A stretch of 53,694 bases of DNA from Helicobacter sp. 11S02629-2. GTDB lineage: Bacteria > Campylobacterota > Campylobacteria > Campylobacterales > Helicobacteraceae. The notes below the pieces were generated by a model. It did not search any database. It saw only the letters and a program-made list of their open reading frames with translations, and had not been told where the DNA came from. Positions 1 to 9,139 of the stretch are shown in pieces; the stretch's first letter is position 1; each line of letters begins with the position of its first letter. The stretch spans positions 1 to 53,694 of the forward strand of contig NZ_MLAN01000011.1 in NCBI RefSeq assembly GCF_002272875.1, given 5' to 3'. The position numbers and the translations under genes are program-made.

Positions 1-1660
1 CATTTTGCATAGACTGAGTTATCTCTTCTATAGCAGTAGCAGATTGTTCTAAAGAAGAAGCTTGTGCATTAGAGCTAGTTGATAGATTAGTAATTTGTGT
101 ATTTAGCTTTTTAGCTTCTTCATTAAGTAAAGAAGCAAAGCTTAAAGAACTTTTTAACATCTTTCTTATTTCTTCTCCTAAGGCATTAGTTACTCTTTCT
201 ACACTACCTTTATTAGCTATATTACCTTTATCATCTAATACAGAAGTAGAGAAATCTAATCTAAGATAGCTATCAAATACTCTTTCTATTTCATTCATAT
301 TACTTCCTATCTTAGTTTCTAATACATCTAACATATTATTAAGTACATCTTTAAGTTCTAGTAATTGAGGATTAGCAGGGTTTTTAGTTATACGTATACT
401 TAGATTACCTTCTTCTATAGTCTTAGCTACTTCTAGGGCTTGTGATACTGCTGAAGAGTCTTTGGAGAGAGAGTTTCTTGTTTTATCCATAGCAGAATCT
501 ATAGCTTTTGCCATCACTCCTAATTCATCAACTTGCTTAAAATCTAGCCTTTTTACATCTTCTCTGCTTTCATGGTTTATAAACGCAAAAGTATGAACTA
601 GTGTTGTTTGTATCTCTTTAAGCCTTTTTATAAAAGTCTTTTCTATATAAAAATAAAATAAAAGAATAATAACTATGATAGCCACTATAGAAGCTATGAT
701 AATAAATGTCACAAGAGAATATAAGTCTTTTAATATCTCGCTTTCTGGAACCGTTATTAAAGCACTCCATTTAAGATTAAAAGGAGGGATGATAAAAGTT
801 TGCGTAGAAAGCGCTCTTTTAATGCCTCTAAAAGATGTGACATGAGAAACATCACTAAAGTTTGACATCTTATCAATGACATCTTGCTTGAACTCAGGCG
901 TATTATTTATATCAGCTAAAGTTTTGCCTCTGTACTGCTTTAAAGTATCTGCTACGATTATGCCTTTTTCATTTACTATATATCTATCTACACCACCATA
1001 GACAAGTTTGCCTACTGAATGAGTTAAAGCTTCATTTAAAAAGTCTAAATTTATCCTCTGTTGTATTAAACCAACTACTTTACCGTGGTGAAAGATTGGA
1101 AAGTTTGCTGAGATTGTATAGACATCTTTGCCATTTATGTTGCGTAATGTTGGATTACCCAGAATTGGCTTGGCACTTTTAAATGCAGTTTGTGGAGTTT
1201 GAGAAGATAGCATGATGCGTTCAGTAGTAGCCCTATCAAGTAGTTTTACACTATCTGCTTCTTGAAAAGAGCCCGCAAAGATTCCATCTTTACTCATAGA
1301 ATCTCCACCATTTAAATTTAGATAAATCCCGCTAAATACTATTGATTTATTAATTTTATTGATGATGTAAGCCTCTTGGCTTAAAGTCTCTATATCTACA
1401 CTTTTATTAGAATCTAGTAGCAAGCCTATATTTTCCGCACTCACCAGCCCAGAGGACACAGCATCCCTCATCTGAAAGTTTATATAGTTGCCTATACTCC
1501 TAGCCCTTGAAGCCATGATATTGTCTGCATTATCTAACATACTTCTTTGCACGTTTATAATCACTGCGAGCACAAGCAGTGCAATTACAATTATAATAAT
1601 GCCTGCTATGCTTAAGCCTATCTTTAATCCTATGCGTCTTGAGAATACATTTTTAAGCAA
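1..1660 (-). CDS. Methyl-accepting chemotaxis protein, 3' end outside window
   Basis: Membrane chemoreceptor that senses a periplasmic ligand and signals to CheA/CheW. I read 553 codons from a TTG start at 1660, preceded by an AAGG ribosome site. Visible in order: a short basic N-terminus, a first membrane segment (about residues 10-32), a long periplasmic sensor of about 260 residues that resembles a dCACHE domain, a second membrane segment (about 300-325), a HAMP-like linker and the beginning of the cytoplasmic signalling helices (AIEEITQSMQN at the window edge). The conserved CheA-binding hairpin tip lies outside the window. The ligand cannot be told. A T14 tract lies in the promoter (separate entry). 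The start codon is the least certain part. Confidence 0.9.
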   Translation of the reverse strand, partial: MLKNVFSRRIGLKIGLSIAGIIIIVIALLVLAVIINVQRSMLDNADNIMASRARSIGNYINFQMRDAVSSGLVSAENIGLLLDSNKSVDIETLSQEAYIINKINKSIVFSGIYLNLNGGDSMSKDGIFAGSFQEADSVKLLDRATTERIMLSSQTPQTAFKSAKPILGNPTLRNINGKDVYTISANFPIFHHGKVVGLIQQRINLDFLNEALTHSVGKLVYGGVDRYIVNEKGIIVADTLKQYRGKTLADINNTPEFKQDVIDKMSNFSDVSHVTSFRGIKRALSTQTFIIPPFNLKWSALITVPESEILKDLYSLVTFIIIASIVAIIVIILLFYFYIEKTFIKRLKEIQTTLVHTFAFINHESREDVKRLDFKQVDELGVMAKAIDSAMDKTRNSLSKDSSAVSQALEVAKTIEEGNLSIRITKNPANPQLLELKDVLNNMLDVLETKIGSNMNEIERVFDSYLRLDFSTSVLDDKGNIANKGSVERVTNALGEEIRKMLKSSLSFASLLNEEAKKLNTQITNLSTSSNAQASSLEQSATAIEEITQSMQN

Positions 1661-1698
1661 TCGTTTACCTTTTTTTAAAAATACGCTTCTTTATGTTA

Positions 1699-1734
1699 AG
1701 AATAGTTATCATTCTAACCGTTTTTTTTTTTTTT
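1699..1734 (-). promoter_or_regulatory. Chemoreceptor promoter with a poly-A/T tract of 14
   Basis: On the minus strand a run of 14 A (1734-1721) is followed by a possible -10 box TATTCT (1704-1699) about 40 bases before the TTG start. With a usual 17-base spacer the -35 position falls inside the homopolymer. Tracts of this length slip during replication in Helicobacter and Campylobacter, so a change in length could alter promoter strength. The run length is seen directly; the promoter and the switching are inference. Confidence 0.5.
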
Positions 1735-1828
1735 GTAAATATCAAGAAAGTATTAAGTTAGTTTTAATAAATATTGACATATTGGATTATAAAGATTTGA
1801 GGAAGGGTAGATATTAGGCTTTAATCCA

Positions 1829-1909
1829 TCCTTCTACTCCCCTTTGCTAGGAGAGAAAAAGATGGCAATAGGATACTTTTAAAGATGAGAGAGGAAGCTA
1901 GTAGAAGGA
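1829..1909. repeat. Inverted repeat, 10-base arms
   Basis: TCCTTCTACT (1829-1838) is the exact reverse complement of AGTAGAAGGA (1900-1909), with a 61-base spacer. It lies downstream of the S4-domain gene (minus strand) and upstream of the chemoreceptor promoter. The spacer also holds shorter complementary pieces (CCATC and GATGG). It might fold as an RNA 3' structure after the S4 gene; no clear T-tail is present. Function unknown. Confidence 0.4.
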
Positions 1910-1945
1910 ACTTTCTTGTGTATGTCTTTGATTCTAGATGTAGCT

Positions 1946-2191
1946 TTAAACTTCTGCTACATACTTATCCCTTTCATCTTTTTTTGTGCTTTTAGTAGTT
2001 GGCAAAAGTAAGACTTTATAGCTAGCTTTAGAATCTAAAAAGACTAAAGTTATAACATCACCTACTTTTATGTCCTTTGCACCTTTGGCAACTACGCCAT
2101 TAACTAGCACACTTTGGTTATCGCACATATCTTTTGCAAGACTTCGCCTCTTGGTTAGATTAACTGTGTTTATAAACTTATCTAGTCTCAT
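1946..2191 (-). CDS. Small S4-domain RNA-binding protein (RqcP/Hsp15-like)
   Basis: An 81-residue protein made almost only of an S4 RNA-binding domain (MRLDKFINTVNLTKRRSLAK, then VLVNGVVAKGAKDIKVGD). Relatives such as RqcP and Hsp15 bind stalled large ribosomal subunits or rRNA; H. pylori has a similar small S4 protein. The ATG start has a good AAAAGGAG ribosome site. It is 57 bases downstream of clpB on the same strand and may be co-transcribed, which would fit a common role in proteotoxic stress. The exact partner cannot be read from sequence, so RqcP is a family-level suggestion. Confidence 0.8.
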   Translation of the reverse strand: MRLDKFINTVNLTKRRSLAKDMCDNQSVLVNGVVAKGAKDIKVGDVITLVFLDSKASYKVLLLPTTKSTKKDERDKYVAEV

Positions 2192-2248
2192 TTTACTCCT
2201 TTTAGTAAGCTTTATGTGTCGCTACTTAAACCTAGCATTACTTAATAG

Positions 2249-4819
2249 CTACTTTACGCTTAGCTTTATCTGGCTATCTTCTAAGTCAAACTTGATGGTT
2301 TTTCCTTCAAAGTTAGAATCACTACTTAGTATAAACATAGCAAGCTTATCTTCTATCTCTTTTTGCATACTTCTTTTTAAAACTCTAGCACCATAGGCAC
2401 TATCAAAAGAAGAATCTATAATATAAGTTTTTACCATATCACTTAGCTCTACTTTTAGCCCTCTTTCTTTTAGCCTTTCATTTAAGTCTTTGACTAGTAA
2501 GTCTATGATTTTAAGCACACTTTCTTTTTGCAAGGCTTCATAGATGACTACTTCATCAAGCCTGTTTAAAAACTCTGGCTTAAAGTGGTGCTTTAACTCA
2601 GCATGTATAGTTTTAGATCTCTCATCACTATCTTTAGAATCTAATATAAGACTTGAGCCTATGTTAGAAGTTAGGATGATGATAGTGTTTTTGAAATCAA
2701 CCGTTACGCCTTTATTATCAGTTAGTCTGCCATCATCTAGGACTTGAAGCAAGATATTAAAGATATCTGGGTGGGCTTTTTCTACTTCGTCAAAAAGCAC
2801 TACAGAGTAGGGCTTGCGTCTTACTGCTTCAGTTAAGATCCCACCTTCTTCATAGCCCACATAGCCCGCACTTGCACCAATTAAACGGCTTACATCATGC
2901 TTAGCCATGTACTCACTCATATCTATCCTTATAAGCTCTTTTTGAGAGTCAAAAAGAAATCTCGCCAAAGCCTTAGCACTCTCAGTCTTACCAACCCCTG
3001 TAGGGCCTAAAAAGAGGAAGCTTCCTATAGGTCTTTTTGTATCGCTAAGGCCGGCTTTATTACGGATGATGGCACGACTTATCGCATCTACTGCTTTATC
3101 TTGTCCTATGACTTCACTTTTTAAGTGGTCTTTTATGTGCAAGATTCTTTCTTTATCACTTTGAAGCATTTTGTTAACTGGGATATTAGTCCACTTTGAA
3201 AGCACTTCTGCGACACTTTCTTTATCTACTGCGTTTCTAAAAAGATTAGAGTTTTTAGTGACATTATCCCACTTGCTTTCATACTCTTTTAGTACTTTTT
3301 CAAGTGCTGGGATTTCTGAGTACTCTATCTTTGCTGCTAGTTCAAAGTTAGCTTCCCTTTTAGCCTTAGCGTTATCCCTTTTTAAGGTGTCAATCTTAGC
3401 CTTAGTATCAGCCACATCGTTAAATATCTTTTTTTCACTTTCAAACTGGGCTTGCAAAGACCCCATATTTTCTTTTAAGTTAGCAAGCTCTTTTTCTATC
3501 TCAGTAAGCCTGTCTTTGTTTTCTTCTTTAGATTCAAAGATTAGTGCTTGCTTTTCTACTTCAAGAGAGCTTATCTCTCTTTTTAGTTTTGAAAGCTCTT
3601 TTGGCTCAGTCTCAAGCGTCATCTTTAACTCACTAGCTGCTTCATCTATTAGATCAATTGCTTTATCAGGCAAGAATCTATCTGTGATATATCTAGCTGA
3701 AAGCTTACTTGCAGCAACTAAGGCACTATCATGTATGCTTACATTGTGGTGGTTTTCAAGGGTGTTTTTTATACCGCGGAGGATTTGTATGCTTTCATTA
3801 ACACTAGGCTCTTTTATACTTACTGGTTGGAATCTCCTAGCCAAAGCTGCATCTTTTTCAAAGTACTTTCTATACTCTTTTAAAGTAGTAGCACCTATAG
3901 TTCTTAACTCTCCACGCGCTAAGGCTGGCTTTAAGATATTAGCAGCATTCAAGCTTCCTTCACTTCCACCAGTGCTAGAAAGTGTGTGTATCTCATCTAT
4001 AAAAAGGATGATATTATCATTACTACTTGCTTCATCTATAACGCTTTTTAGTCTTTCTTCAAACTCACCTTGATACTTTGCCCCAGCTATAAGTGCTGTC
4101 ATATCAAGTGAGATAAGAATCTTGTTTTGCAAAGAAGTTGGCACTTCTTTAGATTCTATCTTTAAAGCTAGTCCTTCTACAACAGCAGTTTTTCCAACTC
4201 CGGGCTCACCTAGTAAGATGGGGTTGTTTTTAGACTTACGCATTAAGATCTGCATAACGCGCTCTATCTCTTCATCTCTCCCTATAACTGGGCTTAGCTT
4301 CATGCTAGCAGCTTGTGCACTAAGGTTTATACCGTACTTTTCTAGGGCTTCTAAAGTGTCTTCAGCGTTTTTGGAATCTAGCTTTTTGCCACCTCTTAAA
4401 GTCTCAAACTTTTTATGTAGCTCTAAAACATCTATACCTTTAAAGAAGGGCTCAAACTCTTTTAGATTAGCTCTTATATAGCTATCTACTCCTATGTAGG
4501 TGTCTCCTAGACTTGCTGCGTAGGCACTTGCATTTTGTAAAGATTTCAAAAAGCTCTGGCTTATGCTTATGTTTTGTAAAGTCACATTACTAGCAGTTGG
4601 CTTAGAATCTAGGGCAGCTTTAAGCTTTTCATCCAAAAGGGCTCTATCTTTTTCATCTAGACATCTATAAAGCATAGAATCTGAGTTACTACTAAGTGCT
4701 AGTAGCATGTGCTCATCTAACACTTGGCTGTGTTTATAGTGTAAGGCTAGGTTTGCAGCTTTATCAAGGGCTGTTGTTAGTTGGTTAGTAAGGTTGTTAA
4801 GTAAGTTGTTATCTTGCAT
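2249..4819 (-). CDS. clpB: ATP-dependent disaggregase ClpB
   Basis: Hexameric AAA+ chaperone that pulls polypeptides out of aggregates together with DnaK. At 856 residues it has the normal ClpB length. In order: N-terminal Clp repeats (1-150), first AAA module with Walker A GEPGVGKT (about 205) and Walker B ILFIDEIH (about 275), a lysine/glutamate-rich coiled-coil M domain (about 400-530) that separates ClpB from ClpA, and second AAA module with GPTGVGKT (about 605) and VVLFDEVEKAH (about 675). The start ATG follows AGGAG at good spacing. The gene is expected to be stress-induced; I see no clear HspR or HrcA operator upstream, and the 160 bases before it are AT-rich without obvious structure. 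Confidence 0.97.
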   Translation of the reverse strand: MQDNNLLNNLTNQLTTALDKAANLALHYKHSQVLDEHMLLALSSNSDSMLYRCLDEKDRALLDEKLKAALDSKPTASNVTLQNISISQSFLKSLQNASAYAASLGDTYIGVDSYIRANLKEFEPFFKGIDVLELHKKFETLRGGKKLDSKNAEDTLEALEKYGINLSAQAASMKLSPVIGRDEEIERVMQILMRKSKNNPILLGEPGVGKTAVVEGLALKIESKEVPTSLQNKILISLDMTALIAGAKYQGEFEERLKSVIDEASSNDNIILFIDEIHTLSSTGGSEGSLNAANILKPALARGELRTIGATTLKEYRKYFEKDAALARRFQPVSIKEPSVNESIQILRGIKNTLENHHNVSIHDSALVAASKLSARYITDRFLPDKAIDLIDEAASELKMTLETEPKELSKLKREISSLEVEKQALIFESKEENKDRLTEIEKELANLKENMGSLQAQFESEKKIFNDVADTKAKIDTLKRDNAKAKREANFELAAKIEYSEIPALEKVLKEYESKWDNVTKNSNLFRNAVDKESVAEVLSKWTNIPVNKMLQSDKERILHIKDHLKSEVIGQDKAVDAISRAIIRNKAGLSDTKRPIGSFLFLGPTGVGKTESAKALARFLFDSQKELIRIDMSEYMAKHDVSRLIGASAGYVGYEEGGILTEAVRRKPYSVVLFDEVEKAHPDIFNILLQVLDDGRLTDNKGVTVDFKNTIIILTSNIGSSLILDSKDSDERSKTIHAELKHHFKPEFLNRLDEVVIYEALQKESVLKIIDLLVKDLNERLKERGLKVELSDMVKTYIIDSSFDSAYGARVLKRSMQKEIEDKLAMFILSSDSNFEGKTIKFDLEDSQIKLSVK

Positions 4820-4979
4820 GATGTGGCTCCTATGTAGATTCTATATTTTAGCAATCATGCATTATAACTGCTAAAAGTTAACAGACTTAGTAAAATGTAT
4901 CAAAAAACTTTAGCTTAGTACTATCAACTTTTGTAAGCCTTTTAGTATGAAGTTTTATAAGTTTAGTTAAGTCAAGCTT

Positions 4980-5960
4980 TTAAGCATAGGCCTTTTCTAC
5001 CTCTAAGCCCTGCTCTTTTAGCCACGCTAAAGCAAGGTTAGCTTCTTTGCCTTTTATCTCTAAGACTAGATGTCCTATCTCTTTACTTCTTAGCTCATCT
5101 ATATGACCACTTATGATATTTACTTCTATATCAAAGTGCTTTATGGCTTGAGAGATTAGGGGCTGTGAGTACTTAGGGCCAGTAAAAACTACGCGGTAGA
5201 TAAACTCACGCTCTATCTTTATAGCCTCTAGCTCATCTTCATAGCCTAAAAGCTCTTTTGTGACCTTATTACTAGCCTTAGCAAAGATGCTAATCACATC
5301 TCCACTTTCTACGATTTTACCAGCGCTTATAACGCACATCTTATTACAGATCTCTTTTATAACTTCGATTTGATGGGTGATTAAGACTATGGTTAGTCCA
5401 AGCCTTGCTTGTAAGTCTCTAAGTAGCTCTAATATGTCTTTGGTAGTTTTAGAATCTAGTGCAGAAGTGGCTTCATCACAAAGCAAGACTTTAGGGTGAT
5501 TAGCTAAGGCTCTAGCTATAGCGACACGTTGTTTTTGCCCACCACTAAGCTCTTTTATATAAGAATCTTTTTTTTCACTTAAGCCAACTAAGCCTAAAAG
5601 TTCATTAACACGCACCTTTATATCGCTTCTCTTCCAGCCTGCTATCTCTAGGGCGTAGGCTATGTTTGAGTAGACATTTCTTGAGCTTAAGAGGTTAAAG
5701 TGCTGAAATATCATGCCTATTTTTTGGCGGGTAAGCTGCAAGTTTTTAGAATCTAAACTAGCGATATTTATGCCATCTATTAGCACCTCTCCACTTGTTG
5801 GCAACTCTAGTGCGTTAAGCAGTCTTATAAGCGTAGACTTGCCAGCACCTGAGTAGCCTATGATCCCAAAGATATCTCCTTTTTGCACTTCTAAGTTTAT
5901 GTCTTTTAGGGCTTCAAATCCGTTGTCGTAAGTTTTATAAACATTTTTAATAGAGATTAT
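4980..5960 (-). CDS. metN: Methionine ABC transporter ATPase MetN, probable ATA start
   Basis: ATPase of a MetNIQ-type importer. Visible: a Walker A GYSGAGKS, Q-loop MIFQHFNLL, signature LSGGQKQR, Walker B VLLCDEATSALD, H-loop ITHQ, then a C-terminal NIL (ACT-like) domain that senses methionine. The open frame runs back to a TTG at 6026, but that TTG has no ribosome site and sits right after a putative -10 box. AAGGAG stands 6 bases before an in-frame ATA at 5960; starting there gives 326 residues and an N-terminus (ISIKNVYKTYDNG) that fits the family, for which I recall a length near 327 in H. pylori. No metI or metQ is adjacent, so the partners lie elsewhere. Identity is firm, the start less so. 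Confidence 0.88.
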   Translation of the reverse strand: MISIKNVYKTYDNGFEALKDINLEVQKGDIFGIIGYSGAGKSTLIRLLNALELPTSGEVLIDGINIASLDSKNLQLTRQKIGMIFQHFNLLSSRNVYSNIAYALEIAGWKRSDIKVRVNELLGLVGLSEKKDSYIKELSGGQKQRVAIARALANHPKVLLCDEATSALDSKTTKDILELLRDLQARLGLTIVLITHQIEVIKEICNKMCVISAGKIVESGDVISIFAKASNKVTKELLGYEDELEAIKIEREFIYRVVFTGPKYSQPLISQAIKHFDIEVNIISGHIDELRSKEIGHLVLEIKGKEANLALAWLKEQGLEVEKAYA

Positions 5961-6039
5961 GGCGTACTCCTTTTTGTAGTTTTCACAGAGTGCAAGTTTC
6001 ACATAGTGAGTGTATAATAGTTTCAATACTAAATTTTAA

Positions 6040-6047
6040 AGTATAAT
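6040..6047. promoter_or_regulatory. Overlapping divergent -10 boxes for metN and arsR
   Basis: The eight bases AGTATAAT contain TATAAT on the plus strand (6042-6047), suited to the response-regulator gene starting at 6077, and TATACT on the minus strand (6045-6040), suited to metN. If both are used, RNA polymerase can occupy only one at a time. The metN transcript would then start near 6033, which leaves a leader of about 70 bases before the ATA start but only about 7 before the TTG at 6026. Motif-level evidence only. Confidence 0.5.
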
Positions 6048-6076
6048 CAAAATTAAGCTTAACATAAGGCAAAAAC

Positions 6077-6757
6077 ATGATAGAAGTTTTGATGATAGAA
6101 GATGATCTTGATATAGCTGAAGTTTTAACTGAGTGCTTAAAGCAGCATGACATTAACGTTACTAATTTTGATGAGCCCTATACTGGTATGAGTGCGCTAA
6201 ATGTAAAAAACTATGATTTACTTTTGTTAGATTTAAACCTTCCTAATCTTGATGGTATGGAAGTGTGTAAAAGAGTAGCTAAGCAAAAAAATATACCTAT
6301 AATCATCTCTAGTGCAAGAGGCGATATAAACGATAAGATTAACGCCCTTGATAATGGGGCTGATGACTATATACCTAAGCCTTATGACCCAAAAGAGTTA
6401 GCCGCAAGGATCCACTCTCTCCTTAGACGCTACTCTCAAAAAAGCCCAGAAGTTAAAACTAGCGAAAAAGCTTCTATATTTAGGATAGACAAAAACAGCC
6501 ATGAAGTTTACTTTCAAGATAAAAAGTTAGATCTTACAAGGGCTGAGTATGAGATACTAACCTTGCTTATAAGTAAAAAAGGGCATGTTTTTAGCCGCGA
6601 AGCCATAGCTATAGAATCTGAAAGTATAAATCCAGAAAGTTCTAATAAAAGCATAGATGTGATAATAGGCCGTTTAAGATCAAAGATAGAAGAAAATCCA
6701 AAAAACCCAAAACATATAATCTCAGTTAGAGGCGTTGGATATAAGCTAGAAGGCTAG
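6077..6757 (+). CDS. arsR: OmpR-family response regulator, ArsR type
   Basis: Two-component response regulator of 226 residues. The receiver domain (1-120) has the acidic pocket EDD (8-10), phospho-acceptor Asp52 in [17 protein letters not shown] (switch Thr/Ser region) and the conserved lysine in PKPYDP. The winged-helix DNA-binding domain (about 130-226) has LTRAEYEIL and the recognition region [14 protein letters not shown], ending VRGVGYKL. It closely resembles H. pylori ArsR (HP0166), the acid-response regulator. In H. pylori the kinase gene arsS follows; here the next gene is on the other strand, so no kinase is adjacent. The promoter box TATAAT lies at 6042-6047. Confidence 0.85.
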   Translation: MIEVLMIEDDLDIAEVLTECLKQHDINVTNFDEPYTGMSALNVKNYDLLLLDLNLPNLDGMEVCKRVAKQKNIPIIISSARGDINDKINALDNGADDYIPKPYDPKELAARIHSLLRRYSQKSPEVKTSEKASIFRIDKNSHEVYFQDKKLDLTRAEYEILTLLISKKGHVFSREAIAIESESINPESSNKSIDVIIGRLRSKIEENPKNPKHIISVRGVGYKLEG

Positions 6758-6763
6758 AGTAGC

Positions 6764-6789
6764 TTTTAGATTCTAGTAGATGGAATCAA
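6764..6789 (+). repeat. Imperfect hairpin of AGATTC/GAATC after arsR
   Basis: TTTAGATTC and GAATCAAA form an imperfect hairpin (GATTC pairs with GAATC, one A-A mismatch, then TTT with AAA) just after the arsR stop. It is one of several places where the over-represented AGATTCT word appears close to an inverted partner at a gene end. Termination function is weakly supported because no T-run follows. Confidence 0.35.
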
Positions 6790-6844
6790 AATACATGCTT
6801 GCCACGCCTATCTAAAGACCTCTTAGCACGTGATCTAGCATAAT

Positions 6845-6866
6845 GATATAGAAAGGATTCTATATC
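6845..6866. terminator. Bidirectional hairpin between arsR and yejE
   Basis: GATATAGAA (6845-6853) pairs perfectly with TTCTATATC (6858-6866) around a 4-base loop AGGA. The two flanking genes converge here. AGCAC and GTGCT further out could extend the stem. A T-run is absent, so termination is inferred from position and symmetry. The rest of the 189-base gap shows no gene. Confidence 0.5.
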
Positions 6867-6946
6867 TTGTGTGCTGCACTCCTAGCATATGATATAAGAT
6901 AACTACCTACATAAAAACGCTAGATTTTGAAAACTTACAGCTTTGC

Positions 6947-8053
6947 TTAGCTACTTTTTTGACCAAAAGCATCCCTTATGCCTTCACCTATAAAAACTAG
7001 CGAGCTTAAGATAAGCGAGACTATGACAAAGGCAACTATTGCTAGGTGAGGGGAGTGGAGGTTGTTTTTAGCTTGATTTAAAAGCTCCCCTAAGCTTGGT
7101 GTGCCTATAGGCATACCAAAGCCTAAAAAGTCTAGGCTTACTAGCGTTGTAATAGAGCCTGCGATGATAAAAGGCAAGTAAGTTATAGTTGCTACTAGTG
7201 CATTTGGTAAGATGTGTATAAAGATTATACGTGTGTTGCTAAGTCCTAGGGCGATACTTGCTTTTACATAGTCGTGTGCCCTTGCACGTAAAAACTCAGC
7301 CCTTACAACGCCAACTAAACTCATCCAGCTAAAAGCCAAAGTTATAAGTAGTATAAACCAAAAGTTAAGCGTCACTAAGCTTGCTAGGATGATAAGTAAA
7401 AAAAGTGTAGGAACTGAACTCCATATCTCTATAAATCTCTGACCAAAAAGATCAACCAAACCTCCATAGTATCCTTGCAGTGCGCCTACTCCTATGCCTA
7501 TGATACTACTTAGTAAGCTTAGTATAAGTCCAAAGGCTAAAGATATAGAAGTGCCATAAAGCACGCGGGTTAAGACATCCCTCCCTTGGTCATCAGTGCC
7601 TAAAAGATGCTTTAAGCTTGGGCTTGTAGGCGGTATAGTTTTAAGGTGCCAGTCTATGCTTGAAGGACTGTAAGGGATTGGCGCTTTTATGATAAAGGCA
7701 TCTTTAAGTAGGTGTTTTACATAGGGGTCATTATAATCAGGGCTTGTGTAAAACTCCCCACCAAAAGTAGTCTCTGGATAGTTTATAAAAACCGGGAAGT
7801 AGGCCTTGTGGTCTTTGTAGATAAAAAGTGGTTTTTCATTAGCTAAAAAAGGTGCAAAAAGGCTTATAACGCAAAGAAATATAAAGATAAAGAAAAACAC
7901 TCTCGCACGCCTATTAGCATAGAATCTTTTTATGCGTAGTTTAAATAAGGAATCTATTTGTACTTCCTTAGGCTCTGCTTCATCTAAAAGCATGCTAGCA
8001 GGGACTTGGTTGTTATCTATGATTGGTGCTTTTGTATATTTAGATTCCATCAC
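6947..8053 (-). CDS. Peptide ABC transporter permease YejE-like
   Basis: Inner-membrane permease of the oligopeptide/microcin C family, 368 residues. One membrane segment near residue 50, then a periplasmic region of about 100 residues (GTDDQGRDVLTRVLYG is the typical entry to the permease core), five more membrane segments and the EAA loop (ASIALGLSNTRIIFIHILPNA) that docks on the ATPase. The long insert between the first segments is typical of YejE rather than DppC/OppC. The start ATG overlaps the stop of yejB by one base, so the two are translationally coupled. No substrate-binding protein or ATPase gene lies next to them; these must be supplied from elsewhere. Confidence 0.88.
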   Translation of the reverse strand: MMESKYTKAPIIDNNQVPASMLLDEAEPKEVQIDSLFKLRIKRFYANRRARVFFFIFIFLCVISLFAPFLANEKPLFIYKDHKAYFPVFINYPETTFGGEFYTSPDYNDPYVKHLLKDAFIIKAPIPYSPSSIDWHLKTIPPTSPSLKHLLGTDDQGRDVLTRVLYGTSISLAFGLILSLLSSIIGIGVGALQGYYGGLVDLFGQRFIEIWSSVPTLFLLIILASLVTLNFWFILLITLAFSWMSLVGVVRAEFLRARAHDYVKASIALGLSNTRIIFIHILPNALVATITYLPFIIAGSITTLVSLDFLGFGMPIGTPSLGELLNQAKNNLHSPHLAIVAFVIVSLILSSLVFIGEGIRDAFGQKSS

Positions 8054-9102
8054 TAGCTTTTTGCCTTATCAAAGTTTATACGCGGGTCTATGAAAGTATA
8101 AAGCACATCGCTTATTATCCCCATTATTAGCCCTACTAAGGTGAAGATAAACAGTGTGCCAAAAACTACTGGATAATCTCTCTTAACTATAGAATCAAAT
8201 CCTAAAAGCCCTAAGCCATCAAGACTAAAGATTATCTCTATCATGAGGTTGGAGCTAAAAAACATACCAACTAAAGTAGTTGGAAACAAAGACACCACTA
8301 AAAGCATAGCGTTTCTAAAAACATGAAAGTAAAGTATCCTTTTTTCACTAGCCCCTTTACTTCTAGCTAGTACTACATACTGCTTACCTAACTCATCTAA
8401 AAAGGAGTTTTTTACTAGCAAAGTTAGAGTTGCAAAGCCACCTATGCAGATGCAAATTATCGGTAAGGCTATATGCCAGAGGTAGTCTACTATCTTGCCA
8501 AAGAGGCTTAGGCTTTCAAAGTTATCGCTAGTTAGACCTTTTAGCGGAAAGACATCAAAGTAGCTTCCACCTGCAAAAAGCACTATCAAAAGTACGGCAA
8601 ACAAAAAAGCAGGTATGGAGTTAAGGATGATGACTATGAAGCTTGAGATGGAATCAAAGTTAGTGCCATTTCTAACTGACTTTAAGATTCCAAGAGGGAT
8701 AGATACAAGATAGATTATAAGCGTGCTAAAAACACCTAGGGTTATAGAGACAGGGAGTTTTTCTTTTATGATGCTTATCACACTTTGGTCACTATAAAAG
8801 CTATCTCCAAAGTTAAGTGTCGCATAGTTTTTAAGCATAAGCCAAAAGCGTTCGCCCAAAGGCTTATCAAAGCCATACATCTTTTTAAGCTTTGCTATTA
8901 ACTCAGGCGGGACTCCTTCAGTACCTTTATAGTGCTCTTTAGTATTAAGCGTGCTTTCAGTTTTAGCATTTGCAGTTAGCTTTGCAGTCATTTGTTCAAT
9001 GGGTCCACCGGGTGCAACTTGGATGATAAAAAAGTTAATCGCAATAATCCCAATCAAAGTTGGTATGACTAGTCCTAAACGCTTTAGGATGTATATAAAC
9101 AT
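8053..9102 (-). CDS. Peptide ABC transporter permease YejB-like
   Basis: Partner permease to the downstream YejE-like protein, 349 residues. It has the N-terminal segment [19 protein letters not shown], a periplasmic region with the PGGPIEQ motif typical of YejB/DppB proteins, and five further membrane segments with the EAA loop ([22 protein letters not shown]). The insert between PGGP and the helix is longer than in DppB, as in YejB. The ATG has GGAG 6 bases upstream. It is divergent from the Mla operon with 77 bases between them. Likely imports peptides; the true substrate is unknown. Together with yejE it resembles the H. pylori HP0250-0252 region by function, though gene order here is different. 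Confidence 0.88.
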   Translation of the reverse strand: MFIYILKRLGLVIPTLIGIIAINFFIIQVAPGGPIEQMTAKLTANAKTESTLNTKEHYKGTEGVPPELIAKLKKMYGFDKPLGERFWLMLKNYATLNFGDSFYSDQSVISIIKEKLPVSITLGVFSTLIIYLVSIPLGILKSVRNGTNFDSISSFIVIILNSIPAFLFAVLLIVLFAGGSYFDVFPLKGLTSDNFESLSLFGKIVDYLWHIALPIICICIGGFATLTLLVKNSFLDELGKQYVVLARSKGASEKRILYFHVFRNAMLLVVSLFPTTLVGMFFSSNLMIEIIFSLDGLGLLGFDSIVKRDYPVVFGTLFIFTLVGLIMGIISDVLYTFIDPRINFDKAKS

Positions 9103-9139
9103 TATTTACTCCGTGCATTAAAGCATGATTATAGCAATG

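Noticed and set aside
1488-1817. 109-residue plus-strand frame at the chemoreceptor start
   Set aside because: It overlaps the start of the receptor gene antisense and runs through the T14 tract, giving a run of Phe. No family resemblance.
3171-4073. 300-residue open frame on the plus strand
   Set aside because: It is the complement of the well-supported clpB gene, reads as Ser/Leu-rich low-complexity protein and has no ribosome site.
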